From assembly GCA_026391125.1 (NCBI GenBank), contig JAPLEO010000070.1, forward strand, positions 1-47,433: a DNA stretch of 47,433 nt, given 5' to 3'. The notes below the pieces were generated by a model. The model saw only the letters and a list, made by a program, of their open reading frames with translations, had not been told where the DNA came from and did no database searches. Each line of letters opens with the position of its first letter. Position 1 is the stretch's first letter. Source of the stretch: Bacteroidota bacterium (GTDB lineage: Bacteria; Bacteroidota; Bacteroidia; Chitinophagales; Chitinophagaceae). The position numbers and the translations under genes were made by a program. Shown in pieces: positions 35,541-45,708 of the stretch.

Positions 35541-36833
35541 CTATGATTTTTTCATCAGTCGTTCAATTTCCTCCACTGTAATAGGAATATTCTTCATCAA
35601 ATCTTGGTTACCATTTTTGGTGATCCAATAATTATTTTCGATACGAATTCCCATTTGTTCTTCTTCGATATAGATACCTGGCTCAATTGTAAATACCATG
35701 CCCGCTTTGATCGGCTCAGTTCTTGTGCCAAGATCGTGTACATCAATACCCAAGTGGTGTGAAATACCATGGTACAAATATTTACGATAGGCTCTATTTT
35801 CTTTGTCCTCATTTTTTACATCAGCTTTCGTGATCAATCCAATTTTTAAGAATTGACTGGTTGCTTCATCGCCTACTCTATCGGTGTAATCAACAATACT
35901 GATTCCAGGTTTTAAAATTCCTTTACAAAAGTTGTGGATCTGTAAGCAAGCATTGTAGACTTCTTTCTGACGAGCCGTGAATTTTCCATTCACTGGAATC
36001 GTTCTTGTAAGGTCTGCACAGTATCCGCCATACTCAGCACCAAAATCCATCAGGATCAATTCTCCTGATTTGCATTCTTGGTTGTTCGAAACATAATGCA
36101 ATGTGCGTGCACGATCTCCACTGGCAATAATGCTTCCGTAAGCCTGACCAGTTGCACGCTGACTTAAAAAGCTATGAAAAATTTCTGCTTCAATTTCGTA
36201 TTCCATCACACCTGGCTTGATGAATTTCAAGAGTCTGCGGAATGTACTATCAGTGATATCAATGGCTTTTTGCATTACAGCAACCTCACCCTTGGTTTTG
36301 ATACCACGCAATTCTTTCATGATCTTAGCCGCTCTTGCGTAATTATGCAATGGGTAGCGACTCTTCATTTCAGCAATAAAACGATACTCTCTCGACTGGA
36401 TCAATGAGTCTTTTCGATCATTCTCGTTCGAGTCTAAATAGATAGTATCAGCTAAATGAACCCATGTTTGTAGCAATGCATCGATACTGTCTAACCAAAC
36501 GATCGATTTGATACCAGATATATCAGTTGCTTCGTTGGAACGTAACCTTTTACCATTCCATTTTTCTTTAAGTTCATTAGGGCGAACCAATACCAGCACT
36601 TCACGATACTTTGGATCGGGACAATCGGGGAATAAAATCACCATACTGTCTTCCTGTTCAACGCCTGTAAGCCAATACAGGTCAGTATTCTGCTTAAATG
36701 CGTGCAACGCATCACCGTTCGACGGCCACTCATCGTTACTCACAAAAATGGCAATACTGTTTGGCTTCATTGCCTTAACAAAGCGCTTTCTATTTTCAAT
36801 GAAAATGGCAGGGTCTAATGGTAAATATTTCAT
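35541..36833 (-). CDS. pepP: Xaa-Pro aminopeptidase (M24B)
   Basis: A 430-residue M24 metallopeptidase with an N-terminal creatinase-like domain (KRFVKAMKPNSIAIFVSNDE) and a pita-bread catalytic domain. Metal ligands are the two Asp in LILMDFGAEYGGYCADLTRT, His in HHLGIDVHDLG and the two Glu in FTIEPGIYIEEE and MGIRIENNYW. It removes an N-terminal residue preceding proline. MKYLPLDPAIF (36833) is taken as the start because the 16 upstream codons are not family-like. Confidence 0.92.
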   Translation of the reverse strand: MKYLPLDPAIFIENRKRFVKAMKPNSIAIFVSNDEWPSNGDALHAFKQNTDLYWLTGVEQEDSMVILFPDCPDPKYREVLVLVRPNELKEKWNGKRLRSNEATDISGIKSIVWLDSIDALLQTWVHLADTIYLDSNENDRKDSLIQSREYRFIAEMKSRYPLHNYARAAKIMKELRGIKTKGEVAVMQKAIDITDSTFRRLLKFIKPGVMEYEIEAEIFHSFLSQRATGQAYGSIIASGDRARTLHYVSNNQECKSGELILMDFGAEYGGYCADLTRTIPVNGKFTARQKEVYNACLQIHNFCKGILKPGISIVDYTDRVGDEATSQFLKIGLITKADVKNEDKENRAYRKYLYHGISHHLGIDVHDLGTRTEPIKAGMVFTIEPGIYIEEEQMGIRIENNYWITKNGNQDLMKNIPITVEEIERLMKKS

Positions 36834-36927
36834 AACTGGCATTTGATAGGCTGCAAGATAAAAATTAAGCAGCACAAACACTAGGTTGCTAGAGAAAAAG
36901 CCGAAATAAGTGCAGAATTTCGTGAAA

Positions 36928-37950
36928 CTAGAACTTTACAGTAGGGCACTTGATAGCATTTGTGCTATTCGTGAAAATGCCAGATTTAACGATCGACAAT
37001 TCATAGGCACCTTTTGTACCATTTAAATTGCTCAAAGAAGAAATAGTTGCGTCGTAGTTGATCGTAATTTTCATATCATTTACCTGGTAACCAATCATCG
37101 GAATCAATGCATCGTGGTTCCGATAGTAGAGTCCAACTATAAATTGCTGATACCCATCTCCAGATAAATTTCTATTTGCATTTACACCCAGCACAGTTTC
37201 CCACATGCCCCCCATTTTGCTGACATAGATATTTGGATTAACGATCCAAAGGTTTTCAATTTTGATACTAGCATTTGCAAATGCAGTATATCTTCTATTT
37301 ATTCGAGTATCAACTATATCAGAATTATAAAAACTTTCTCGTGGTGTGTTTACGTGATTAATACTCACTCCTGCGTTCAAATAAACATTGTCAGAAGCAA
37401 AATAGGCATAATTCAAACCCATACTTAAATCGAGGAAGCCAACAGCACTATATGCAAAAGGTTCGTTGGATGGTATGGTAATATCTATGAAGCTTCCACT
37501 CCACTGATTATCGAAACTTAACTTAGAAATGTCAATTCGTTTTTGCACATATCCTAATGAAAATCCGCCACTCAATAAGCTATTATAGCCTAACATTTGA
37601 TGATACGCTATAGATGCATAAGCACCAGTGCTACTAAGGCTTCCAGACCCTGCTACGTCTTTGATGATGGAACCACCAATGCCTAACCAACCGTTTTCAA
37701 ATCTATCTTCCATCACACGGGCATCTGCCCAAACGCCCATGGTATTATAGGGTGTTCCTACCGTCGCAAACTGATTTCTATAATTACCCCCAACTCGAAA
37801 ACTATAATCCGGATTAAAGCCTGTGTTCGCAGGATTCACTAATAAAGGAGCATTGAAATATTGCGAATAATGCAGTGCTTGACCACTCGCCTGAAGCGTT
37901 AAAAAAAATAAGACAATTCCAATAATATTTCTACTCCGATTCATATTCAT
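36928..37950 (-). CDS. PorP/SprF family T9SS outer membrane protein (pair 2)
   Basis: A 340-residue outer membrane beta-barrel. A signal peptide (RNIIGIVLFFLTLQASGQ) precedes the family start ALHYSQYFNAPLLVNPANTG, and the C-terminus ends in KCPTVKF, like pair 1. It follows the large gliding-motility-domain protein by 4 bp and is presumably its export and attachment partner. Confidence 0.91.
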   Translation of the reverse strand: MNMNRSRNIIGIVLFFLTLQASGQALHYSQYFNAPLLVNPANTGFNPDYSFRVGGNYRNQFATVGTPYNTMGVWADARVMEDRFENGWLGIGGSIIKDVAGSGSLSSTGAYASIAYHQMLGYNSLLSGGFSLGYVQKRIDISKLSFDNQWSGSFIDITIPSNEPFAYSAVGFLDLSMGLNYAYFASDNVYLNAGVSINHVNTPRESFYNSDIVDTRINRRYTAFANASIKIENLWIVNPNIYVSKMGGMWETVLGVNANRNLSGDGYQQFIVGLYYRNHDALIPMIGYQVNDMKITINYDATISSLSNLNGTKGAYELSIVKSGIFTNSTNAIKCPTVKF

Positions 37951-37954
37951 TTCA

Positions 37955-40900
37955 TCATCTCAATAAAGTAATATCCCCCTTTTTAACGAAAGAAACTTTT
38001 GTACTGAATACCACTTGCAATGTATAATGATATACTTCCTGTGGTAATGATTTTCCATTAAATGTGCCATCCCAACCTTGACTCTGATCTGCACTGGCAT
38101 ACACCATATTTCCCCAACGATCATAAATTCGCCATGTCATTTGTGCTATGCCATAACCGTGTACAAAAATTCGATCATTCGTTCCATCGCCATTTGGAGA
38201 GAACGCGTTGGCTATATCGCAAGCTGGGATGATAGTTACATCTATTTGCTGACAAGTAGTATCGCTACAGCCACCTGCATTAAAGGTTACCAAACATGCA
38301 TTATATAAACCTGTTGCTGGATAAATATGTGCAATGGTTGTGTCTTTTTTTGCAGTGATCACTGAGTCACCATCTCCAAAAATCCATTTATAAAGGGTAC
38401 CGCCAACACTAATATTACTAAATACAACTGCAGTATTTGTTTTGGTAGGTTGAGGTGAATAAAAATAACTTGATAATGGTTTAGATACAACTGTTATAGT
38501 AGTAGATGTTGTATCTGTTTTATTACAACTTGATGTATCGTTAGCAATCAGCGTAATTTTATAAGTGCCGATGTTAGGATAAAAATGACTTGGATTTGTT
38601 GCATTTGAAATCGGCGATCCATCGCCGAAATCCCAAATAAAATCAATGCCTCCTAAAGAAGTATTATTAAACTGTGCAGTATACGGCACACAACCTGCAG
38701 CAGGTGTTTGAATTTGCGCTTTAACATTTGCAGCTATGTGCAATTGTAATGGTAAACTATCAAACCTGTTGCAATAGGCTGTATCATTCAATACTAATCG
38801 TACATCATAAGTTCCAGCTGCGGCATAATTATGTGTTACAGTTTCTGGCCCGGCAATTTGCGTTGTGCCATCTCCAAAAATCCACTTAAATGAACTAGCA
38901 CCAAATGGTTTAGCCGGACTAGACGGTGGTATCGATTGGTTGATGAAGTCGTAGGTTAATGAAGTACAAGGACCAACTTTAGTAGGTTGAAATTTCAAAA
39001 TGGCTTCATCATTTCTAACTCTAATCAGTACGGTAGATGAATCAGAAATATTACAACTTGTTGAGTCGATCGAAATTAATTTCACTCGATAAAATCCAAT
39101 CGTATTAAAAGTGTGAGAGGTTATGGCAGAAGTTGTTGTGTCTCTCTTTGATCCATCGTTATAATCCCAAATATAGGTTTTACCCATTGCCAATGAATCT
39201 TCAAAAGTAACAGTTAGTGGTACACATCCAGAAGTATCACCAACGCGTCCGTTAATACTGGTAACAAGATCTGTTCCAACACCTGCAAGATTAAAAGCAA
39301 TTTTGATAGCTGCTAAATTACAACCTGAAGATCCTCCTGAAGAGGAACCATTATTCTGTGCCCATGAACCAGCTGTGGTGGGGAATCTAGTTCCACCACC
39401 ACAATTGGCACAAACGGATTGATAAATAATTCCGTTTCGATCAAAACGACTAGTGCCACCATCCACATGGTCGGGGAATTGGCCACCAACCTGACCAAAC
39501 CAGCTTCCATATTTTATAGCAGATGCATCTTTTGCCAATACAATAAAATAAAAATCACTGCCGTCTGTTGTTAATGAAGCAGCATCGGGTCCGGGTACCG
39601 GCGTCATGTTTTTGGTACCTGCAGAAGGAAAATAATTTTCTCTTTTATTTCCATCACCACCCCATCCGGATACATAAACATTTTCGCATCGATCAACTAG
39701 AAAAGCTGTTGGTGAAATATTTGGAATGCTGGAGTTAGTTCCAAAATTACTTGAGAATGTTACAGCACTTAAATCTTGTGTAAGCTTGCTAATAAATTGT
39801 TTTCCGCCTGTTTCAGTATACAATACATTTTTGGCTGCAATGTCTCCAGTTGTTGTACCCATTACATAGGGATTCGAAAATTTATCAAACTGAATTCCGT
39901 AGATCAAGTCAACACCAGCAGATCCATAAAAACAGGACTTCTTAATTGCGCCAGCATTGCTAAAAATGGTAACAAATCCATCTGCCAGATCACCAAAATA
40001 ATTTGGGCCGATGGTACCAGTTTTGTCGCCCGGAAAATCAGCACTAGCTGTTGCTCCAGCTACATAGATATCATTATTTGAAGGATTCAACGCTAACACA
40101 AAAGCCGCATCATCATTGGTTCCGCCCAGATAAGTACTAAATAAAGCTGTTGTTAAATTGGGGTTGAATTTGATTACCACGGCGTCCTGAGATCTTGTAC
40201 CCACATTTACTGATAAAGTTGAAAATGAAGCATTTGCAACAGGGAAATTATTGGATTGTGTACATGATGCGAGATAAATATTATCTGCTGCATCAACAAT
40301 CACTTCACTTCGAGCATCGTCTCCATAGTTACGTAGAATAGATTCATAACATGGTCCATTACCTGGATTGCAATTTGATTTTTCTCGAATATTTACACCA
40401 TCATCATTTGAACCACCAATGATTTTAGATCCTATCATTTGTGATCCATCTGAATTTAATTTGGATAGAATGATATCCCAGCCACCACCAGTACCAAAAC
40501 GTGTTCCAGGATAATCTCCAGAATTTGTTCTACCTGCGATTACCAAATTATAATTTGCATCAACCACCAAACTATGTGGTTGTTCGCTACCATTTCCTCC
40601 AATATAAGTTGCATACACACGATCTGAACCCGATGCATTAAATTTCATAATGGCAATATCGGTTCCCCCTCTTGGGCCCTTGAATGAAGCTTGAAAAGCG
40701 CCATTGCTCACCGGAAAACCAATATCAAAAACAGTTCCACCCGCATAAAAATTTCCCTTGTTATCATAAGTTGCGGTATAGCCCCAGTTATCTGCAATAC
40801 TCCCGGTAAATGTTGAAAAAATCAATGGGTCAATGACAAGTGTTTCACGCGGATTCACTGGTTCGTTCAATTGTACCCGAACAATATTTCCTTTCACTAC

Positions 40901-41614
40901 AAAATTACAAGAAACATCTTTTTTACCAATACTCGTTAATTGATAGGTAGTAGGTTTTAATTCTGTTACATCTTGTGCAGAATTTTTAATCACCAAATTT
41001 CCATTGCTCAACTTTACGGCATCGGCACCAGTGATGTATAATGCTATTTGATTGGGATCTCCACCTGGATGCACAATGAAATCGTATTTCAATTTTCCCT
41101 GATCACTATAATAACGCACATCGATGTTGGGATAAATATCTTTATAGGTTACTGCATTAAAAATCTGGCAGTGTGATGTCCATTTCTTAGAATCGTTTCC
41201 AATATAATAATTGTTGTAGCTATTCAGTGGCTTATCAGGAACAGCAATGGGCGAAGGGTTTGCATTCAAGAAACTTACTTCATATGCATGCCCTCTTAAA
41301 GTATTATTTTCCGAGGTAGTATTTGTAGTTGTATTTGTAGATTGAATTTTCTTTCGAATAGATCCAGCAGTACCAGATAAATCGTTTGCATGACCCGCAT
41401 GATCACGAAGATCTGTTGGATTGTATAAAAGCATCCGATAGGCCCCATCTGCTTTTAATGCGAAAGCCCCTGTTGTTAAATTTCCTTTGAATCGAATCTG
41501 CTGATCCCACTGCCCTTTATTTTCTACAAACTCTAAATAACCTTGAGCAATAGACCTACTGCAGAAGAAAGAAACGATGCACATCACTATGATTCTGGCC
41601 AATGCTTTCAACAA
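37955..41614 (-). CDS. Large T9SS-exported surface protein with PKD repeats and gliding-motility C-terminal domain
   Basis: A 1219-residue secreted protein. A signal peptide (LKALARIIVMCIVSFFCSRS) precedes an N-terminal DUF7948-type domain (YLEFVENKGQWDQQIRFKGN). SBBP-like propeller repeats run over about 260-770 (pattern GGNGSEQPHSLVVDANYNLV, then AGRTNS). Four PKD domains lie over about 790-1115 (SFKWIFGDGT, FIWDFGDGSP, YKWIFGDGDS). The C-terminal domain runs from IANAFSPNGDGTNDRIFV to KKGDITLLR. The start is TTG at 41614: the first ATG, 10 codons later, would remove the positive residues of the signal. It probably acts as an adhesin or matrix-binding surface protein. It lies 14 bp after recG. 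Confidence 0.88.
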   Translation of the reverse strand: MLKALARIIVMCIVSFFCSRSIAQGYLEFVENKGQWDQQIRFKGNLTTGAFALKADGAYRMLLYNPTDLRDHAGHANDLSGTAGSIRKKIQSTNTTTNTTSENNTLRGHAYEVSFLNANPSPIAVPDKPLNSYNNYYIGNDSKKWTSHCQIFNAVTYKDIYPNIDVRYYSDQGKLKYDFIVHPGGDPNQIALYITGADAVKLSNGNLVIKNSAQDVTELKPTTYQLTSIGKKDVSCNFVVKGNIVRVQLNEPVNPRETLVIDPLIFSTFTGSIADNWGYTATYDNKGNFYAGGTVFDIGFPVSNGAFQASFKGPRGGTDIAIMKFNASGSDRVYATYIGGNGSEQPHSLVVDANYNLVIAGRTNSGDYPGTRFGTGGGWDIILSKLNSDGSQMIGSKIIGGSNDDGVNIREKSNCNPGNGPCYESILRNYGDDARSEVIVDAADNIYLASCTQSNNFPVANASFSTLSVNVGTRSQDAVVIKFNPNLTTALFSTYLGGTNDDAAFVLALNPSNNDIYVAGATASADFPGDKTGTIGPNYFGDLADGFVTIFSNAGAIKKSCFYGSAGVDLIYGIQFDKFSNPYVMGTTTGDIAAKNVLYTETGGKQFISKLTQDLSAVTFSSNFGTNSSIPNISPTAFLVDRCENVYVSGWGGDGNKRENYFPSAGTKNMTPVPGPDAASLTTDGSDFYFIVLAKDASAIKYGSWFGQVGGQFPDHVDGGTSRFDRNGIIYQSVCANCGGGTRFPTTAGSWAQNNGSSSGGSSGCNLAAIKIAFNLAGVGTDLVTSINGRVGDTSGCVPLTVTFEDSLAMGKTYIWDYNDGSKRDTTTSAITSHTFNTIGFYRVKLISIDSTSCNISDSSTVLIRVRNDEAILKFQPTKVGPCTSLTYDFINQSIPPSSPAKPFGASSFKWIFGDGTTQIAGPETVTHNYAAAGTYDVRLVLNDTAYCNRFDSLPLQLHIAANVKAQIQTPAAGCVPYTAQFNNTSLGGIDFIWDFGDGSPISNATNPSHFYPNIGTYKITLIANDTSSCNKTDTTSTTITVVSKPLSSYFYSPQPTKTNTAVVFSNISVGGTLYKWIFGDGDSVITAKKDTTIAHIYPATGLYNACLVTFNAGGCSDTTCQQIDVTIIPACDIANAFSPNGDGTNDRIFVHGYGIAQMTWRIYDRWGNMVYASADQSQGWDGTFNGKSLPQEVYHYTLQVVFSTKVSFVKKGDITLLR

Positions 41615-41628
41615 CTTAATTTTAATAG

Positions 41629-43689
41629 TTAAGATATCTTACTCCACCCATTTTTGCCTTTCTGCGATTGAAGATAATTTTTCAATTGCAAATTCTTTGC
41701 CAACAATAGGTCGGGATCTTCCCCAACCAGCTTCTCGGCCATTTCCTTCGACTTTTCTAACAGGGCTTTATCATTAACAATACTTGCCAATTTAAAGTTC
41801 AATGCCCCACTTTGGCGGGTTCCCTCAATATCGCCCGGACCGCGTATTTCCAAGTCTTTCTCAGCTATTTTAAAACCATCATTGGTGGCACACATTATCT
41901 TGATACGTTCCCTGGCTTCATTGCTGGCTCGGACACTAGTTAATAATATGCAAAAACTTTTCTCAGTGCCCCTTCCCACCCTGCCTCGGAGCTGGTGCAA
42001 CTGCGACAAACCAAATTTTTCAGCACTCTCAATCACCATCACTGAGGCATTAGGGACGTTCACTCCCACTTCAATAACTGTGGTACTCACCATGATCTGG
42101 GTATCGCCCGAAACAAATCGAGCCATATTGGTTTCCTTCATTTCAGAAGGTTGTCTTCCATGTACCATGCTGATGCGATACTTAGGTTCAGGGAAATAAG
42201 ATTTCACCTGCTCATATCCCTGCATCAGGTCTTCATAGCTGAGTTTTTCACTTTCTTCGATCAAAGGATAAATGAAATATATCTGTCTGCCTTTTACCAA
42301 TTCAGTTTTCACAAAATCCATCACGGAAGCCCTTGCAGTTTCATAGCGGTGTACAGTAGTGATGGGAATTCTACCTGGAGGTAATTCATCCATGACACTA
42401 TAATCCAAATCGCCATAAGCAGTCATGGCCAGTGTTCTTGGAATCGGGGTTGCAGTCATCACTAATACATGTGGTGGTAAAACAGCCTTCGCCCATAGCT
42501 TCGCTCTTTGTGCCACACCAAAACGGTGTTGTTCATCTACTATAACCAATCCAAGGCTTTTGAATTGTACTACTTCTTCAATCACGGCATGAGTACCAAC
42601 CACAAAATGAATGGTATCGTCTAATAATCCTTGTAAAATTCGTTTGCGTTCTTTTGTTTTGGTGCTTCCAGTAAGCAATGCAATTTCAACGGGCATTTCT
42701 TTAAGCAATTCACTTAGACCTGTATAATGTTGTTGCGCCAGAATTTCTGTGGGTGCCATCATACAACTTTGAAATCCGTTATCGGCAGCAAGCAACATAC
42801 TCAACAATGCCACGATAGTTTTTCCACTTCCCACATCTCCTTGCAACAAGCGGTTCATTTGATGACCGCGACCAGTATCATTTCTAATTTCTTTTAAAAC
42901 CCTTTTCTGTGCACCCGTTAATTCGAAGGGTAAATATTTTGAATAAAAAGTATTGAAGATGTCGCCCACTTTTTCAAACACTACAGATTTACTAACCTTA
43001 TGGCGTTCGAGTCTGGTTAAATTCAAACGCACTTGAGCAATGAAGAATTCTTCAAACTTCAATCGTTCTATGGCTTTTTGATAGCCCTGCAAAGATTTAG
43101 GGAAATGTATTTGGCAGTTCGATTCATATCGATCCATCAAACCCATTTCTTTACAAATTGGCAAGGGAATATTTTCGATGAGTTCATCTGGGTGCAGAAT
43201 CGAGATGAGGGCATAAGTAAGTTTTCCAATCTGTCGACCATTGAGCCCCCTGGCTTTTAATTTTTCGGTACTTGGATAAACGGGTTCCAAAAAATTGCTA
43301 CCTCCAGCTTTAGCCGGCACATAGGATTCAATTTCCGGGTGAACGATCTGTGGCTTCCCATTAAAAAATCCGGTTTTTCCAAATACCAAATAAGTGCTGC
43401 CTTCCACTAAATTTTTGTGCACCCAGCTAATGCCCTGAAACCAAGCCAGCTCAAGCGTACCCGTATCATCAATGAGTTTAGCTACCAATCGTTTCCCCCT
43501 TTTTTCCCCTACTGTTTCGAAGTACATCAACTTCCCAACCACTTGAATATAATCGGTATCAGGGGTAATATCCTTGATCTTACTGACCTTGGTTTTATCG
43601 ATATGCCGATTGGGGAAATGGTTGAGCAGGTCTGCAAAAGTGAAGATCTCCAACTCTTTTTTGAGCATATCTGCGCGCAGCGGACCCAC
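41629..43689 (-). CDS. recG: ATP-dependent DNA helicase RecG
   Basis: A 686-residue RecG that regresses stalled replication forks. The wedge domain lies over about 1-220. The helicase core has Walker A LLQGDVGSGKTIVALL, DEQHRFGVAQ, MTATPIPRTLAMT, and motif VI region HQLRGRVGRGTEKSFCILL. The listed start is a GTG at 43689. Homology evidently continues upstream: in-frame codons back to 43720 read YILQSPIEYLKG before VGPLRADMLKK, a conserved RecG N-terminus. The frame is open to a TAA at 43750-43752 but has no ATG, GTG or TTG there, so the true start is probably a rare codon (ATA 43722 or ATC 43740). Confidence 0.9.
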   Translation of the reverse strand: MGPLRADMLKKELEIFTFADLLNHFPNRHIDKTKVSKIKDITPDTDYIQVVGKLMYFETVGEKRGKRLVAKLIDDTGTLELAWFQGISWVHKNLVEGSTYLVFGKTGFFNGKPQIVHPEIESYVPAKAGGSNFLEPVYPSTEKLKARGLNGRQIGKLTYALISILHPDELIENIPLPICKEMGLMDRYESNCQIHFPKSLQGYQKAIERLKFEEFFIAQVRLNLTRLERHKVSKSVVFEKVGDIFNTFYSKYLPFELTGAQKRVLKEIRNDTGRGHQMNRLLQGDVGSGKTIVALLSMLLAADNGFQSCMMAPTEILAQQHYTGLSELLKEMPVEIALLTGSTKTKERKRILQGLLDDTIHFVVGTHAVIEEVVQFKSLGLVIVDEQHRFGVAQRAKLWAKAVLPPHVLVMTATPIPRTLAMTAYGDLDYSVMDELPPGRIPITTVHRYETARASVMDFVKTELVKGRQIYFIYPLIEESEKLSYEDLMQGYEQVKSYFPEPKYRISMVHGRQPSEMKETNMARFVSGDTQIMVSTTVIEVGVNVPNASVMVIESAEKFGLSQLHQLRGRVGRGTEKSFCILLTSVRASNEARERIKIMCATNDGFKIAEKDLEIRGPGDIEGTRQSGALNFKLASIVNDKALLEKSKEMAEKLVGEDPDLLLAKNLQLKNYLQSQKGKNGWSKIS

Positions 43690-43829
43690 CCCTTTGAGGT
43701 ATTCGATGGGTGATTGTAATATGTAATTATTTTGGCTGATATCGGTCCTTTAAAAATCTACTGCAATGTTACTACAAAGCTGCCCTAGTTGATGCGTCAA
43801 ATTGAACTTGCATTTCATATCTTCGCCGA

Positions 43830-44837
43830 ATGGCAAAAGAGGTTGTATTAAGTGGAATTAGGCCTACCGGCTTTCTGCACCTAGGAAATTATTTTGGTGC
43901 AATGAGAAATTATGTTCGGATGCAGGACGAGTATAACTGCTATTTTTTTGTGGCCAATTGGCATAGTTTAACTACTCACCCGGATACTAGTGAACTTAGA
44001 AATAGTGTACACCGGGTGATCGCAGAAAATATTGCATGCGGCTTAGATCCAGAAAAAGTAGCGCTTTATGTACAGAGTGATGTTCCTGAAATTGCTGAGC
44101 TCTATTTGTATTTGAACACGATGGCGTATAAGGGTGAGTTGGAAAAGACCACCACGTTCAAAGAGAAAGTTAGATTGAGTCCGGATAATGTGAATGCGGC
44201 TTTATTGACATACCCAGTTTTGATGGCTGCCGATATTTTGATCCATCGTGCTGTAAAAGTACCAGTGGGAAAAGATCAGGAGCAGCACTTAGAAATGGCC
44301 CGCAATTTTGCAGAGCGTTTTAACCATCGATATGGTGATGTATTTCCTTCTCCACAAGCTTTCAATTTTGGCGGTGAATTAGTGAAGATCCTGAGTTTAG
44401 ATGGAAATGGGAAAATGAGCAAGAGTGAGAATCAGATGAATACCATTTATTTGGCAGATGATGATGAGCAGATCCGTAAAAAGATCATGAAGGCGATGAC
44501 CGATGGTGGTCCGCTTACCCCCAATGCTGTAAAACCCGATTATATAGAGAATTTGTTTACGTTGATGGCTCAGGTTAGTGCTGCGGATACCGTGGCGAAA
44601 TTTGAGGCCGACTTTAATGCAAGTTCTGTAGGCAATTGTATCATTCGTTATGGCGACATGAAGAAGCAGTTGGCGGCGGATATGGTGGAGTTTATTAAGC
44701 CTATTAGAAGTCAGGCTGCAGATATCCAGCAAAACAAGGAATTGTTGCATAAGATCATCCGTCAGGGAGCAGAAAAAGCGCGAATTAGTGCTGCTGGCAC
44801 CTTGAAAATGGTTCGAGATGCCATGGGGATGAATTAA
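43830..44837 (+). CDS. trpS: Tryptophan-tRNA ligase
   Basis: A 335-residue class I synthetase of normal length. The HIGH-like motif is in GIRPTGFLHLGNYFGA, the tryptophan pocket in FFVANWHSLTT, and the KMSKS loop in NGKMSKSENQ. It charges tRNA-Trp. A box TATCTTCG at 43818-43825, close to the ATG, resembles the -7 promoter element of the phylum. The gene is divergent from recG across about 140 bp. Confidence 0.96.
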   Translation: MAKEVVLSGIRPTGFLHLGNYFGAMRNYVRMQDEYNCYFFVANWHSLTTHPDTSELRNSVHRVIAENIACGLDPEKVALYVQSDVPEIAELYLYLNTMAYKGELEKTTTFKEKVRLSPDNVNAALLTYPVLMAADILIHRAVKVPVGKDQEQHLEMARNFAERFNHRYGDVFPSPQAFNFGGELVKILSLDGNGKMSKSENQMNTIYLADDDEQIRKKIMKAMTDGGPLTPNAVKPDYIENLFTLMAQVSAADTVAKFEADFNASSVGNCIIRYGDMKKQLAADMVEFIKPIRSQAADIQQNKELLHKIIRQGAEKARISAAGTLKMVRDAMGMN

Positions 44838-44909
44838 AAAATAGGGACTGTTCTAAAAAAAATATTATTAAAATGCCGATGGCATAACCTTTTTCGTACT
44901 TTCAACAAT

Positions 44910-45545
44910 ATGGCCAAATTAAAGAAACCAAAACACGTAGCTATAGCGGGCAATATTGGAGCCGGCAAGACCACTTTGACCGAAATGCTGAGTAAGCATT
45001 ACCGCTGGATTCCACAGTTCGAGGATGTAGATCATAATCCGTATTTGATGGATTTTTATGAGGACATGCCACGCTGGAGTTTTAACCTGCAGATCTTTTT
45101 CTTGAATAGCAGGCTCACACAATTATTAGAAATTCATCATGGTACAGAAACGGTGATTCAGGATCGTACGATTTATGAAGACGCCAATATTTTCGCGCCG
45201 AACTTACACGAAATGGGTTTGATGAGTAAGCGAGATTTTGATAACTATTATCAATTCTTTCAGACTTTGAAAACGATGGTGCAGCCGCCGGATCTAATGA
45301 TTTATTTGAAATGTTCTGTGCCAACATTGGTATCACAAATTCAGAAAAGGGGACGTGAATATGAAGAGAATATTCGTTTAGATTATTTGAAGCGTTTGAA
45401 TGAGCATTATACCCGTTGGATTGATGGATACAAAGAAGGACAGTTATTGATCATCGATTGTGATAAGAATAAATTCGCAGAAAATGAAGAGCACTTCGGT
45501 GAGATCATCAGCAAAGTAGACAGTATGTTATTCGGATTGTTTTAA
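44910..45545 (+). CDS. Deoxynucleoside kinase
   Basis: A 211-residue dNK-family kinase: P-loop AIAGNIGAGKTTLTEM, DVDHNPYLMDFY, the catalytic and Arg segment VIQDRTIYEDANIFA, MIYLKCSVPTLVSQIQKRGR, and the LID-type stretch REYEENIRLDYLKRL. It phosphorylates a deoxynucleoside in salvage; Bacteroidota often carry this type for deoxyadenosine or deoxyguanosine, but specificity is not decided here. It starts 72 bp after trpS with a TACTTTCA box directly ahead of the ATG. A strong terminator ends it. Confidence 0.9.
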   Translation: MAKLKKPKHVAIAGNIGAGKTTLTEMLSKHYRWIPQFEDVDHNPYLMDFYEDMPRWSFNLQIFFLNSRLTQLLEIHHGTETVIQDRTIYEDANIFAPNLHEMGLMSKRDFDNYYQFFQTLKTMVQPPDLMIYLKCSVPTLVSQIQKRGREYEENIRLDYLKRLNEHYTRWIDGYKEGQLLIIDCDKNKFAENEEHFGEIISKVDSMLFGLF

Positions 45546-45564
45546 ACGAATAAGCGCAATATTT

Positions 45565-45592
45565 AAAAAGCCGGCCAAGTGCCGGTTTTTTT
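45565..45592 (+). terminator. Rho-independent terminator of the kinase gene
   Basis: CCGGC (45571-45575) pairs with GCCGG (45581-45585) around CAAGT, flanked by an A run and followed by seven T (45586-45592). It lies 20 bp past the kinase stop. Confidence 0.87.
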
Positions 45593-45708
45593 ATGCAAAA
45601 GTTTTAGCCCTCCAAAAAAGGGTGTTTTTCCCCTCAGAAAGGGTTATGTTTTTTCAAAGCTGACTATTACTTTTATTTCAGCAAATATCCCCTAGACTGG
45701 TTCTCCCC

